Shown piece after piece: positions 42,895-50,754 of a stretch of DNA of 64,000 bases (its first letter is position 1; the number at the start of each line of letters is the position of its first letter). The stretch is from Roseateles_C aquae (lineage in GTDB: Bacteria > Pseudomonadota > Gammaproteobacteria > Burkholderiales > Burkholderiaceae_C). Location: NCBI RefSeq assembly GCF_032337115.1, contig NZ_JAVXZY010000002.1, positions 62,001-126,000 on the forward strand, read 5' to 3'. Position numbers and translations under genes: made by a program. Under the pieces are notes generated by a model that made no database searches, was not told where the DNA came from, and worked only from the letters and a program-made list of their open reading frames with translations.

Positions 42895-44349
42895 ATGACA
42901 CATTCCTCTTGCCTCGCCAGCCGCCAGCTGCTGGCACGCCTGCGCCCACATCGCCTCAGCCTCGCCGCTGCCTTTTGCGCACTGACGCTGCAGGTACAAG
43001 CCTCGCCACAGCTGGTGGCCACAGGCTCCCTGTCGGGACTGCTGCACGACCAGTCCGGCCAGTCGGCCCTGCTGGAAAACGGCGTGGCCGGCGACCTGCT
43101 CGGCGGCTTGGGGTCCGGTCTGGCCTGGGCAGGCGGTACCACCTTCATCGGCCTGCCCGACCGCGGCCCCAACGCCAAGAGCTGGAATTCGGCGCTGGAC
43201 GACACCACGTCCTTCATTCCGCGCCTGCAAACGCTCAGCCTGACGCTGGCGCCGCAGGCCGGCAAGCTGCCTTTCGCGCTGACGGCGCAGCTGAGCAGCA
43301 GCACCCTGCTCTACAGCAACACCGCGCTGAACTACGGTGCGGCGACGCCAAGCCTGAACAACGCCGGCAAGTTCTATTTCAGCGGCCGCTCGGACAATTT
43401 CGCTGCCGGCAGCTCGCTCAACGCCAGCAACGCGCGCCTGGACCCCGAGGCGCTGCGCCTGTCCAACGATGGCCGCTCGGTCTTCATCAGCGATGAATAC
43501 GGCCCCTACGTCTACCAGTTTGATCGCGCCACCGGCCAGCGCCTGAAGAGCTTTGCCTTGCCGGGCAATCTGGCGATCGCCAAGCCCAGCAGCCAGGGCG
43601 CCGCCGAGATTGCCGGCAACAGCAGCGGCCGCGTCGCCAACAAAGGCATGGAAGGCCTAGCCATCACGCCGGATGGCAAAACGCTGGTCGGCTTCATGCA
43701 GAGCCCGCTGATCCAGGACGGCGGCGATGGCGGTGCGGCCAATCGCATCATCAGCATCGACATCGCCAGCGGCGCAACGCGGCAGTTCGCCTATAACAAC
43801 TACGATGCGCTGACCAAGAAGAACTACAACAGCAGCGAGATCCTGGCGCTGAACAATCATGAGTTCCTGGTGCTGGAGCGCGATGGCAAGGGCCTCGGCG
43901 ACGATTCCAACGCCAAGTTCAAGAGCATCTACAAGGTCGATCTGGCCAATGCCAGCGATGTCAGCGGCCTGAGTGGCGAAGCCTCGCTGCTGGGCAAGGC
44001 GCCCGCCAAGACGCTGTTTCTGGACATCAAGAAAGCCTTGAACGATCAAGGCATCACGGACGACCAGATCCCGGCCAAGCTCGAGGGTATGAGCTTTGGC
44101 GCCGACATCACCGTGGGCGGCGCGATCAAGCACACGCTCTACATCGCCAATGACAATGACTTCATCGCCACGACGGCCGGCGGCAAGAGCAATCCGAATC
44201 AGTGGTTTGTGTTTGCCTTCAGCGATGCCGATCTGAATGGCTCGGTCTACCTGCCGCAGCAGATCAGCGCGGTACCAGAGCCGCAGCAAGCGATGCTGCT
44301 GGCCAGCGGCTTGCTGGCCATTGCCGGGCTGCGCCGCCGCCGTCGCTGA
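42895..44349 (+). CDS. Secreted phytase-like esterase with PEP-CTERM anchor
   Basis: This 484-residue protein has a long signal peptide (hydrophobic LSLAAAFCALTLQ, cleavage near residue 37), an esterase-like phytase-family beta-propeller (ARLDPEALRLSNDGRSVFISDE; GMEGLAITPDGKTLVGFMQSP; ILALNNHEFLVLERD) and a C-terminal PEP-CTERM tail. The tail consists of VPEPQQ, a hydrophobic helix and RRRRR at the end. PEP-CTERM proteins are cut by exosortase and sent to the surface or exopolysaccharide. No exosortase is in the window. The start ATG 42895 is preceded by a GGAG inside a hairpin; the in-frame ATG at 42856 would add 13 residues. The substrate is unknown; the Asp/Glu-rich metal-binding loops fit a phosphoesterase or other hydrolase. 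Confidence 0.86.
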   Translation: MTHSSCLASRQLLARLRPHRLSLAAAFCALTLQVQASPQLVATGSLSGLLHDQSGQSALLENGVAGDLLGGLGSGLAWAGGTTFIGLPDRGPNAKSWNSALDDTTSFIPRLQTLSLTLAPQAGKLPFALTAQLSSSTLLYSNTALNYGAATPSLNNAGKFYFSGRSDNFAAGSSLNASNARLDPEALRLSNDGRSVFISDEYGPYVYQFDRATGQRLKSFALPGNLAIAKPSSQGAAEIAGNSSGRVANKGMEGLAITPDGKTLVGFMQSPLIQDGGDGGAANRIISIDIASGATRQFAYNNYDALTKKNYNSSEILALNNHEFLVLERDGKGLGDDSNAKFKSIYKVDLANASDVSGLSGEASLLGKAPAKTLFLDIKKALNDQGITDDQIPAKLEGMSFGADITVGGAIKHTLYIANDNDFIATTAGGKSNPNQWFVFAFSDADLNGSVYLPQQISAVPEPQQAMLLASGLLAIAGLRRRRR

Positions 44350-44429
44350 TTGACCGACACGCTGCTTCAGGGCAGCAGATCACGCCCCGGGGCAGCCCCC
44401 CGGGCTGGTAGACCTCGGTTTCGCCCTGT

Positions 44430-45383
44430 TCAGGCCAGCAGCAGTTGCAAGAGCAGCTCGACGCGGGCCTTGACCGCCGACAGCGCACCCGCGCTCGGCA
44501 ATGCTGCATTGCCGCCGATCACCGGGCCAGACTCACAGCGGCTGCAACGCAGCACCCGCACGCCCTGCTGCTGCGCCTCAAGTAGAGCCTGCTCCAAGCC
44601 AGTGGCGAGCGTGCCGTTGCCGGTACCCGCCACCACAAGGCCATCAACCCCCTGCGCCATCAACGCCGCCACCACCGTGCCATCGGCGCCCGCGTGGTTC
44701 AAAACGATCTGCACGCGGGGCCAGGTCGAGGCCGGGCGAGCGATATGCGCCAGACCTAGCGCCTGTTGAGCAATGGGCCACGACCCGAGTTGACGCAGCT
44801 GCCCCTCCTCGACCAGGCCGATCAAGCTTTCGTCGCGCGAGCGAAAGGCATCGACCCGATAGCTGTGCGCCTTCTGCACCTGCTCGGCCGCATGGATACG
44901 CCCGGCAACAACCGCGGCCACACCAGCATGACCGGCCGCCGCCAGCTGCCCCAGGACCGCCACCGCGTCCAGCAGGTTTTGTGGGCCATCGGCCATCAAG
45001 GCCGTGGCCGGCCGCATGGCCGCGGTCAACAGCACCGGCTTCTCGGGCGCCAGCACACGTTGCAGGAAATAGGCGGTTTCCTCTAGTGTGTCCGTGCCAT
45101 GGGTGATCACCACCCCTTGGACCTCGGCTCGCTGCAGATGCTGATCCACAGCCTGGGCCAGACGCTGCCAGGTCGCGTGATCCATGTCCTTGCTGTCGAG
45201 CTGGGCCACTTGCTCGGCTTCCAACGTGTAGCCGGCGAGGCCCGGCACCGCGTCGATCAGGCTCTGAACCGACAAGGTACCCGCGCGGTAGCCGACGTTG
45301 TCAGCGCTTTGTGCCGCCGTTCCGGCAATCGTGCCGCCGGTGCCCAGGATCACGATCGTTTGGGCTGCGAGGTTTTTTTGCAA
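44430..45383 (-). CDS. L-asparaginase
   Basis: This 317-residue asparaginase/glutaminase family enzyme converts asparagine to aspartate and ammonia. The first catalytic Thr is in GTGGTIAG (about residue 15). The second motif is THGTDTLEET and later NHAGADGTVV and AGTGNGTLA complete the active site. There is no signal peptide, so it should be cytoplasmic, although its sequence looks closer to type II. The start is TTG at 45383, with AGGAA at a normal distance; no ATG is available. A LexA-type box overlaps that ribosome binding site. It is divergent from lexA and convergent with the PEP-CTERM gene. Confidence 0.92.
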   Translation of the reverse strand: MQKNLAAQTIVILGTGGTIAGTAAQSADNVGYRAGTLSVQSLIDAVPGLAGYTLEAEQVAQLDSKDMDHATWQRLAQAVDQHLQRAEVQGVVITHGTDTLEETAYFLQRVLAPEKPVLLTAAMRPATALMADGPQNLLDAVAVLGQLAAAGHAGVAAVVAGRIHAAEQVQKAHSYRVDAFRSRDESLIGLVEEGQLRQLGSWPIAQQALGLAHIARPASTWPRVQIVLNHAGADGTVVAALMAQGVDGLVVAGTGNGTLATGLEQALLEAQQQGVRVLRCSRCESGPVIGGNAALPSAGALSAVKARVELLLQLLLA

Positions 45384-45394
45384 TTTGCTGATTC

Positions 45395-45410
45395 CTGGAT
45401 GAAAATACAG
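45395..45410. promoter_or_regulatory. LexA (SOS) box
   Basis: CTGGATGAAAATACAG fits CTG-N10-CAG, the LexA operator used in Beta- and Gammaproteobacteria, with an AT-rich centre. It lies between lexA (71 bases to its start) and the divergent asparaginase (12 bases to its TTG). Autoregulation of lexA is expected. Confidence 0.8.
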
Positions 45411-45480
45411 TAGCTGGATAAATCATCAGACCTCATCGCCTGATCCATTCAACTGCCCCTACCGGCTGCTGAAGCCTGCC

Positions 45481-46230
45481 ATGCCGGCCAGCATCCAATC
45501 CGAAGCGCTCACCCAAACCGACCTTGTTGAGGCCCTTGTGGACGACACCCCAAAACTCACCGCCCGGCAACAGCAGATTCTCGAACTGGTGCGCAGCGCC
45601 ATCGAAAACACCGGTTCCCCCCCCACCCGGGCCGAGATTGCTGCCGAGCTTGGTTTCCGTTCGGCCAATGCTGCCGAGGAACACCTCCAAGCGCTGGCGC
45701 GCAAGGGTGTGATCGAGTTGCTCGGCGGCACCTCGCGCGGCATCCGCTTGCGCGCCGACACCTTGCAAGGCATCAACCGCTCGCGCATCAATCGCAGCAG
45801 CGACATGCCCCAGCAATTCACCTTGCCAGGCCTGGCCCAGCTGTCCTTGCCCTTGGTCGGTCGGGTTGCCGCCGGCTCGCCCATCCTGGCGCAAGAGCAT
45901 GTCGAACAGAACTATAGCGTCGAGGCCTCGCTGTTCAGCAAGAAGCCGGACTACTTGCTACGCGTTCGTGGCATGAGCATGAAAGATATCGGCATCATGG
46001 ATGGTGACCTGCTCGCCGTGCAGAAGGCCAGCGAAGCGAAGAATGGTCAGGTCGTCGTTGCGCGCATTGGTGATGAAGTCACAGTCAAGCGCTTCATGCG
46101 CCGCAAGCAAGGCATCGAGTTGCTGGCCGAGAACCCGGATTTCGAGCCCATCGTTGTTGAAGAAGGCGACCAGAGCTTCGCCATCGAAGGCCTGGCCGTG
46201 GGGCTGATCCGCACCCAGCCCTTCTCCTGA
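45481..46230 (+). CDS. lexA: SOS repressor LexA
   Basis: LexA represses SOS genes and cleaves itself when RecA filaments form. The 249-residue product has an N-terminal winged helix (KLTARQQQILELV; PPTRAEIAAELGFRSANAAEEHL), the Ala-Gly cleavage bond in RVAAGSPIL and a C-terminal S24 protease domain with catalytic Ser in GMSMKDIGI and Lys in DEVTVKRF. The N-terminus is about 20 residues longer than usual. GTG at 45538, with GAGG 5 bases upstream, would give MDDTPKLTARQQQ, which is closer to the family, so the true start may be there. A LexA box lies upstream. Confidence 0.96.
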   Translation: MPASIQSEALTQTDLVEALVDDTPKLTARQQQILELVRSAIENTGSPPTRAEIAAELGFRSANAAEEHLQALARKGVIELLGGTSRGIRLRADTLQGINRSRINRSSDMPQQFTLPGLAQLSLPLVGRVAAGSPILAQEHVEQNYSVEASLFSKKPDYLLRVRGMSMKDIGIMDGDLLAVQKASEAKNGQVVVARIGDEVTVKRFMRRKQGIELLAENPDFEPIVVEEGDQSFAIEGLAVGLIRTQPFS

Positions 46231-46413
46231 CTCTCGGAACGCGCTTGCAGCGGTGTGTGTGTGGATGCGCGGCGGCATGCAGCGCACCTGTCTGGCGAGC
46301 AGAACTGTCAGTCAAATGGCGGTCAAGCAGTGGGAGCTCTCTGTTCCTCGAGCCCGCCTTTCTGCGCCCATCATTGAAGCCACGCTGAGTGCCTGCTTGC
46401 CCAACTGCATCCG

Positions 46414-46749
46414 ATGAACTCGCCATCCCCACGCCTTGCCAGCAAGCCCAAGGCCGCGGCGCGCGCGAAGGCCCAGCGCTGGGAAGATTGTCAGTCGCTC
46501 GCGCAGATTCCCAATATCGGTCCGGCGATGGTGGGCGACTTCCGTTTGCTGGGCATTCACACGCCCCAGCAGTTGCGCGGGCAGGACGCGTTGGCGCTGT
46601 ATCGGCGCCTATGTCAGATCACCGCCACGCGGCACGATCCCTGTGTGCTCGACACCTTGATGGCCGCCACTGATTTCATGGGCGGCGCGCCGGCTACACC
46701 CTGGTGGCACTACACCGCCCAGCGCAAAGCCTTGTACCCGGAGATTTGA
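46414..46749 (+). CDS. Cdd1-family helix-hairpin-helix protein
   Basis: This 111-residue protein has a helix-hairpin-helix motif (LAQIPNIGPAMVGDFRLLGI, about 28-48) and the conserved C-terminal block ATRHDPCVLDTLMAA plus PWWHYTAQRKALYP. These match the Cdd1 (pathogenicity locus) family, a small group of unknown function that may bind DNA. The Lys/Ala/Arg-rich first 20 residues fit nucleic-acid contact. It follows lexA by 183 bases, and no LexA box was seen in front of it. Confidence 0.8.
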   Translation: MNSPSPRLASKPKAAARAKAQRWEDCQSLAQIPNIGPAMVGDFRLLGIHTPQQLRGQDALALYRRLCQITATRHDPCVLDTLMAATDFMGGAPATPWWHYTAQRKALYPEI

Positions 46750-47146
46750 GGGCTGAGCGCACCCTGTGCTTGGCCGCGGACAGTCCACCTCGCTGTGCGT
46801 GATGAGACGGCGATGCAAATCTATTCAGCCATTCAGCTTGCCTTCGGCACGATCACAGCATTTGAGTGGCAGGGATCTTGAAGTGCCAAGGCCTACGGCG
46901 CTGTTGTGCAAGGGGTCGGCCCGCATCGAACCCAGCGCTCAAGTGGCATGGTGGTTTTTTACTGTCGCTTCCAAGCAGTTCCAGCGCGCAGCCACATGCT
47001 TGTCTAAATCAGGCGCATTCACAGATAGCGAGCATCGTGACGGGTATTAAAGTGGCCAGGCCGCATCAATGCTTTCAAATAGATCGAGGCCTGGTCAATT
47101 CAGTATGTTCCGCACTTTTTATTCGCAGCACATTGACACAACAGCA
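46750..47146. other. Intergenic region without a recognisable gene
   Basis: About 400 bases between the Cdd1 gene and the tRNA terminator, clearly richer in A+T than the neighbourhood. Short open frames here have no recognisable motifs. An inverted repeat CCAGGCC...GGCCTGG (47056-47062 and 47088-47094) and a TTTTTT run near 46954 were seen without a convincing terminator stem. No duplicated tRNA 3' end (attachment site) was found. Confidence 0.6.
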
Positions 47147-47186
47147 GTAAATAAAAAACCCCACCAACTTGCGTTGATGGGGTTTT
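47147..47186 (-). terminator. Rho-independent terminator of the tRNA operon
   Basis: On the minus strand AAAACCCCATCAAC-GCAA-GTTGGTGGGGTTTT forms a 14-pair stem with one G-U/A-type wobble, followed by TTTTTTATTT. It lies 8 bases after the last tRNA-Asp, exactly where the transcript of the tRNA array should end. Confidence 0.93.
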
Positions 47187-47194
47187 CAAAATGT

Positions 47195-47271
47195 TGGCGG
47201 AGTGGACGGGGCTCGAACCCGCGACCCCCGGCGTGACAGGCCGGTATTCTAACCAACTGAACTACCACTCC
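47195..47271 (-). tRNA. tRNA-Asp (GTC), copy 2 in transcription order
   Basis: The 77-base gene including encoded CCA folds as a cloverleaf: acceptor GGAGTGG/CCACTCC, D-arm AGTTCAGTTGGTTAGA, anticodon stem CCGGC with GTC at 47235-47237, T-loop GGTTCGAGCCC. It is identical to the copy at 47665-47741 and very similar to E. coli tRNA-Asp. Confidence 0.97.
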
Positions 47272-47351
47272 ATACATTGCCGGAATGATTACCAGCAACG
47301 CAGAACAAGTTTTGCAACCATCTCGCGACAGCTGCCAAGCCTTGTCAAACT

Positions 47352-47427
47352 TGGCGTCCCCTAGGGGATTCGAACCCCTGTAGTCACCGTGAAAGGGTGG
47401 TGTCCTAGGCCTCTAGACGAAGGGGAC
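47352..47427 (-). tRNA. tRNA-Glu (TTC), copy 2 in transcription order
   Basis: The 76-base gene with encoded CCA has acceptor GTCCCCT/AGGGGAC, anticodon TTC at 47391-47393 in the loop CTTTCAC, and T-arm GGGGTTCGAATCCCC. It is identical to the copy at 47811-47886. The 17 bases after its 3' end are also nearly identical in both copies. Confidence 0.97.
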
Positions 47428-47488
47428 TAAACCTTCTGAGACTTCATCCGCCACTGTGCCGCGCCACAGCCAAAGCAACGAGCTTTGG

Positions 47489-47564
<76 letters not shown>

Positions 47565-47664
47565 GAATTTCGGGCGCGCCACAAGAGCGAAATCAATCTC
47601 TAAATACAAACGGCCAATTTCTTGGCCGCTTTTCGATACAGTTAATACTATATCTCAAAACCTT

Positions 47665-47741
47665 TGGCGGAGTGGACGGGGCTCGAACCCGCGACCCCCG
47701 GCGTGACAGGCCGGTATTCTAACCAACTGAACTACCACTCC
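47665..47741 (-). tRNA. tRNA-Asp (GTC), copy 1 in transcription order
   Basis: The sequence is identical to tRNA-Asp at 47195-47271, anticodon at 47705-47707, CCA encoded. The spacers on either side differ from those of the other copy. Confidence 0.97.
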
Positions 47742-47810
47742 GCGTGGGATAAGTTCGTAACTATAACAGATATTTAACTATCCATCACAATTACCAAGCC
47801 TTATCAAACT

Positions 47811-47886
47811 TGGCGTCCCCTAGGGGATTCGAACCCCTGTAGTCACCGTGAAAGGGTGGTGTCCTAGGCCTCTAGACGAAGGGGAC
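47811..47886 (-). tRNA. tRNA-Glu (TTC), copy 1 in transcription order
   Basis: The sequence is identical to tRNA-Glu at 47352-47427, anticodon at 47850-47852, CCA encoded. It lies about 220 bases downstream of gltX, whose enzyme charges it. Confidence 0.97.
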
Positions 47887-47943
47887 TAAACCTTCTTCCT
47901 TGAACTGCGCGCCAGCCAAGCCGCTGATTATAAACCAGCTTTT

Positions 47944-48019
<76 letters not shown>

Positions 48020-48094
48020 TAAAAGCTTTACAAGATCCTGATTGCTCAGCTTCTTGCTATTCTTTGTGTATCGCGCCGTTCAAGCGAGAGAAAG

Positions 48095-48124
48095 ATTATA
48101 GAACGCTTTTTAGAAGCTTTGCAA
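48095..48124 (-). promoter_or_regulatory. Candidate promoter of the tRNA operon
   Basis: On the minus strand TTGCAA (48119-48124), an 18-base spacer and TATAAT (48095-48100). The -10 matches the sigma-70 consensus perfectly and the -35 at its first three bases. The -35 lies inside the last codons of gltX, so tRNA transcription need not depend on the gltX operon. Confidence 0.6.
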
Positions 48125-49513
48125 GCGTTCGATGACAATTTCTTTTTCGAACAGTTCCAGCACCGCATCGACCGAGGGCGTCTGCGCCCGACCGCAGACC
48201 AGCACGCGCACCGGAATCGCCAGCTGCGGCATCTTCAGACCATGGGCGCCGATGGTTTCCTTGATAGCAGCCTGAATGGCTGCCTTGTTCCATTCCAGCG
48301 TCGCAAACTTGTCAGCCAGACTGCGCAATGCCGGTCGGATGCTGTCATTCAGATGCGCGGCACGCTCCTCGGCCGACGCTTCAACCTGGCTGAAGTACAT
48401 CGCCAGCCAGTCAGCCAGAGCCACCGTCGTGCTGCAGCGGTCCTTGAACAGCGCGCACATCGGCTGCAGGCGTTCGACACTGGCCGTGATCCCGCGCTTG
48501 GCCAATTGCACGGCCACCAACTGCGCCAGGCGTGCATCGTCGGCCTGCTTGATGTAGTGGCTGTTGACCCATTCGAGCTTGGCCGGGTCCCATTGCGCCG
48601 GGCTCTTGTTCAGGTGCGTACCGTCGAACCAGCTGACCAGTTGCTCGCGCGAGAACAGCTCGTCGTCGCCATGGCTCCAGCCCAGGCGTGACAGATAGTT
48701 CAGCATCGCCTCGGGCAGATAGCCGCCCTCCTCATACGCCGTGACGCTGACGGCGCCACGTCGCTTGGATAGCTTCTGACCGTCGTCACCGAGGATCACC
48801 GCCATATGGCCGAACTTGGGCAGTGGCGCGCCCAATGCGTTGAAGATGTTGATCTGCCAGGGCGTGTTGTTGACGTGCTCATCGCCACGGAAGACATGGC
48901 TGATCTGCATGTCCCAATCGTCAACGACCACGGCGAAGTTGTAGGTCGGCACGCCGTCGGTGCGCTGAATGATCAAATCATCGATCTCGCGGTTGTTGAT
49001 GCTGATCGTGCCCTTGACCAGATCGTCCCACACCACATCGCCGTCAATCGGATTCTTGAAACGAACGACCGGCGTCACGCCCTCGGGCACCGGCGGCAAC
49101 ACCTTGCCGGGTTCCGGCCGCCAGGTGCCATCGTAGCGGCGCTTCTCGCCGCGGGCTTCCTGTGCGGCCTTCATCGCATCCAGCTCTTCGGGCGAGCAAT
49201 AGCAGCGGTAGGCCTTGCCCTCGGCGATCAGCTGATCGATGACGGCCTGGTAGCGCTCCAGCCGCTGCATCTGATAGATGGGGCCTTCGTCGTAGTCCAG
49301 ACCCAGCCAGTGCATGGCGGCCAGGATCTGGTCGACCGAATCCTGCGTCGAGCGGGCGACATCGGTATCCTCAATGCGCAGCACAAACTTACCGCCATAG
49401 TGCCGGGCATAGGCCCAGGAGTACAGCGCCGTGCGGGCCGTGCCCAAATGCAGAAAGCCCGTCGGGGACGGTGCAATGCGGGTGCGAACTGCCTTGGTGT
49501 TGGTGTTGTTCAT
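48110..49513 (-). CDS. gltX: Glutamyl-tRNA synthetase
   Basis: This 467-residue class I aminoacyl-tRNA synthetase attaches glutamate to tRNA-Glu. It has APSPTGFLHLGTART (HIGH-type motif, here HLGT), the zinc-site region CYCSPEELDAMK and the KMSKS-type loop KLSKRRGAVSV. An alpha-helical anticodon-binding domain fills residues ~330-467. It overlaps the metZ stop by ATGA and is the last protein gene before the tRNA array that contains its own substrate tRNA. Confidence 0.97.
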   Translation of the reverse strand: MNNTNTKAVRTRIAPSPTGFLHLGTARTALYSWAYARHYGGKFVLRIEDTDVARSTQDSVDQILAAMHWLGLDYDEGPIYQMQRLERYQAVIDQLIAEGKAYRCYCSPEELDAMKAAQEARGEKRRYDGTWRPEPGKVLPPVPEGVTPVVRFKNPIDGDVVWDDLVKGTISINNREIDDLIIQRTDGVPTYNFAVVVDDWDMQISHVFRGDEHVNNTPWQINIFNALGAPLPKFGHMAVILGDDGQKLSKRRGAVSVTAYEEGGYLPEAMLNYLSRLGWSHGDDELFSREQLVSWFDGTHLNKSPAQWDPAKLEWVNSHYIKQADDARLAQLVAVQLAKRGITASVERLQPMCALFKDRCSTTVALADWLAMYFSQVEASAEERAAHLNDSIRPALRSLADKFATLEWNKAAIQAAIKETIGAHGLKMPQLAIPVRVLVCGRAQTPSVDAVLELFEKEIVIERLQSF

Positions 49514-50754
49514 CAGTGGTTCAGTGTTGAAAGACCGCGCAGCAAATCATCGGTGATGTCGTCCACATGCTCGAGGCCGACCGACAGGCGAATCAGCCCC
49601 TGGCCAATGCCAGCGGCCTGACGCTGCTCTTCTGACAGGCGACCATGCGAGGTGGTCGCCGGATGGGTGATGATGGACTTGGTGTCGCCCAGATTGGTCG
49701 CGATGCTCAGCACGCGGGTGCTATCGATGATGTGGAAGGCCGCGGCCTTGGCGGCCTCAGGCGTCTCGCCCTTCAGCTCGAAGGACAGCACCGCACCGCC
49801 CTGCCCTGACTGCTGGCGCATGGCCAGCTCATGCTGGGGATGAGAAGCCAGCGAGGGGTAGAAGACCCGCGCCACCTCCGGCCGGCCTTCAAGCCAGCGC
49901 GCGACCGCCAGCGCCTGCTCGCTTTGTGCACGCATGCGCAGCGACAGCGTCTCCAGCCCTTTCAGCAAGACCCAGGCATTGAACGGTGCCAGCACCATGC
50001 CAACCGTGCGCATCACCGGGCCGAACACATCCTTGATCAGGCGTGAGGGGCCGCACAGCGCACCGCCCATCACGCGGCCCTGGCCGTCGATGTACTTGGT
50101 CGCCGAGTGCATGATGATGTCGGCACCGAACTCCGCCGGACGCTGCAGTGCCGGGGTCGCATAGGTGTTGTCGACCACGAGCAAGGCGCCGCCACCGTGG
50201 GCAATACCGGCCAACGCGGCGATATCGCAGACATCAGTCAGCGGATTGGTCGGCGTCTCGGCAAACAGCAGCTTGGTGCTGGGCCGCATCGCGGCACGCC
50301 ATTCGGCCAGATCGGTCTGCGAGACGAAACTGGTCTCGACGCCAAACTTGGCAAATTCCTTGGCGAAGAGATTGACCGTCGTGCCGAACACCGAGCGCGA
50401 GCAGACCACATGGTCGCCCGACTTCAGCAGGCCCAGGCACAGCAGCAGGATGGCGCTCATGCCGGTGGCCGTGGCAATCGCCGCCTCGGTGCCTTCCATC
50501 GCCGCGAGTCGCGCTTCCAGGCTGCGCACCGTCGGGTTGCTGGTGCGCGAGTAGGTGAAATCCTCGGAGGCCGCAAAACGCTGCGCCGAGGTCTGCGCAT
50601 CGGGCTGCACATAGGCGCTGGTCAGGAACAGCGCCTCGGAGTTTTCGCCGTGCTGGCTGGGCGCCAGCCCGGTGCGAACGGCCAAGGTCTCGGGGCGCAG
50701 GCCAGCCGGCAGCTGCGCGCGGGCCAGGCGGCGCGCTTCGTCGTTCTGGCTCAT
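49513..50754 (-). CDS. metZ: O-succinylhomoserine sulfhydrylase MetZ
   Basis: This 413-residue PLP enzyme of the Cys/Met metabolism family makes homocysteine directly from O-succinylhomoserine and sulfide. PLP Lys220 is in HSATKYIDGQGRVMGG. Also visible are TYSRTSNPTVRSLE, ATGMSAI and VVDNTYATPALQ. Choice of MetZ over MetB/MetY rests on the GQGRVMGG sequence and on its place right after purF, a conserved neighbourhood. It is coupled to purF and to gltX through ATGA overlaps. Confidence 0.94.
   Translation of the reverse strand: MSQNDEARRLARAQLPAGLRPETLAVRTGLAPSQHGENSEALFLTSAYVQPDAQTSAQRFAASEDFTYSRTSNPTVRSLEARLAAMEGTEAAIATATGMSAILLLCLGLLKSGDHVVCSRSVFGTTVNLFAKEFAKFGVETSFVSQTDLAEWRAAMRPSTKLLFAETPTNPLTDVCDIAALAGIAHGGGALLVVDNTYATPALQRPAEFGADIIMHSATKYIDGQGRVMGGALCGPSRLIKDVFGPVMRTVGMVLAPFNAWVLLKGLETLSLRMRAQSEQALAVARWLEGRPEVARVFYPSLASHPQHELAMRQQSGQGGAVLSFELKGETPEAAKAAAFHIIDSTRVLSIATNLGDTKSIITHPATTSHGRLSEEQRQAAGIGQGLIRLSVGLEHVDDITDDLLRGLSTLNH

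Noticed and set aside
46766..47050. A possible 94-residue protein after the Cdd1 gene
   Set aside because: It has no ribosome binding site and no motif, and lies in an A+T-rich gap with several equally poor frames.
46750..47190. A prophage or island attachment site beside tRNA-Asp
   Set aside because: No direct repeat of the tRNA-Asp 3' end and no integrase gene was seen in the neighbouring sequence.
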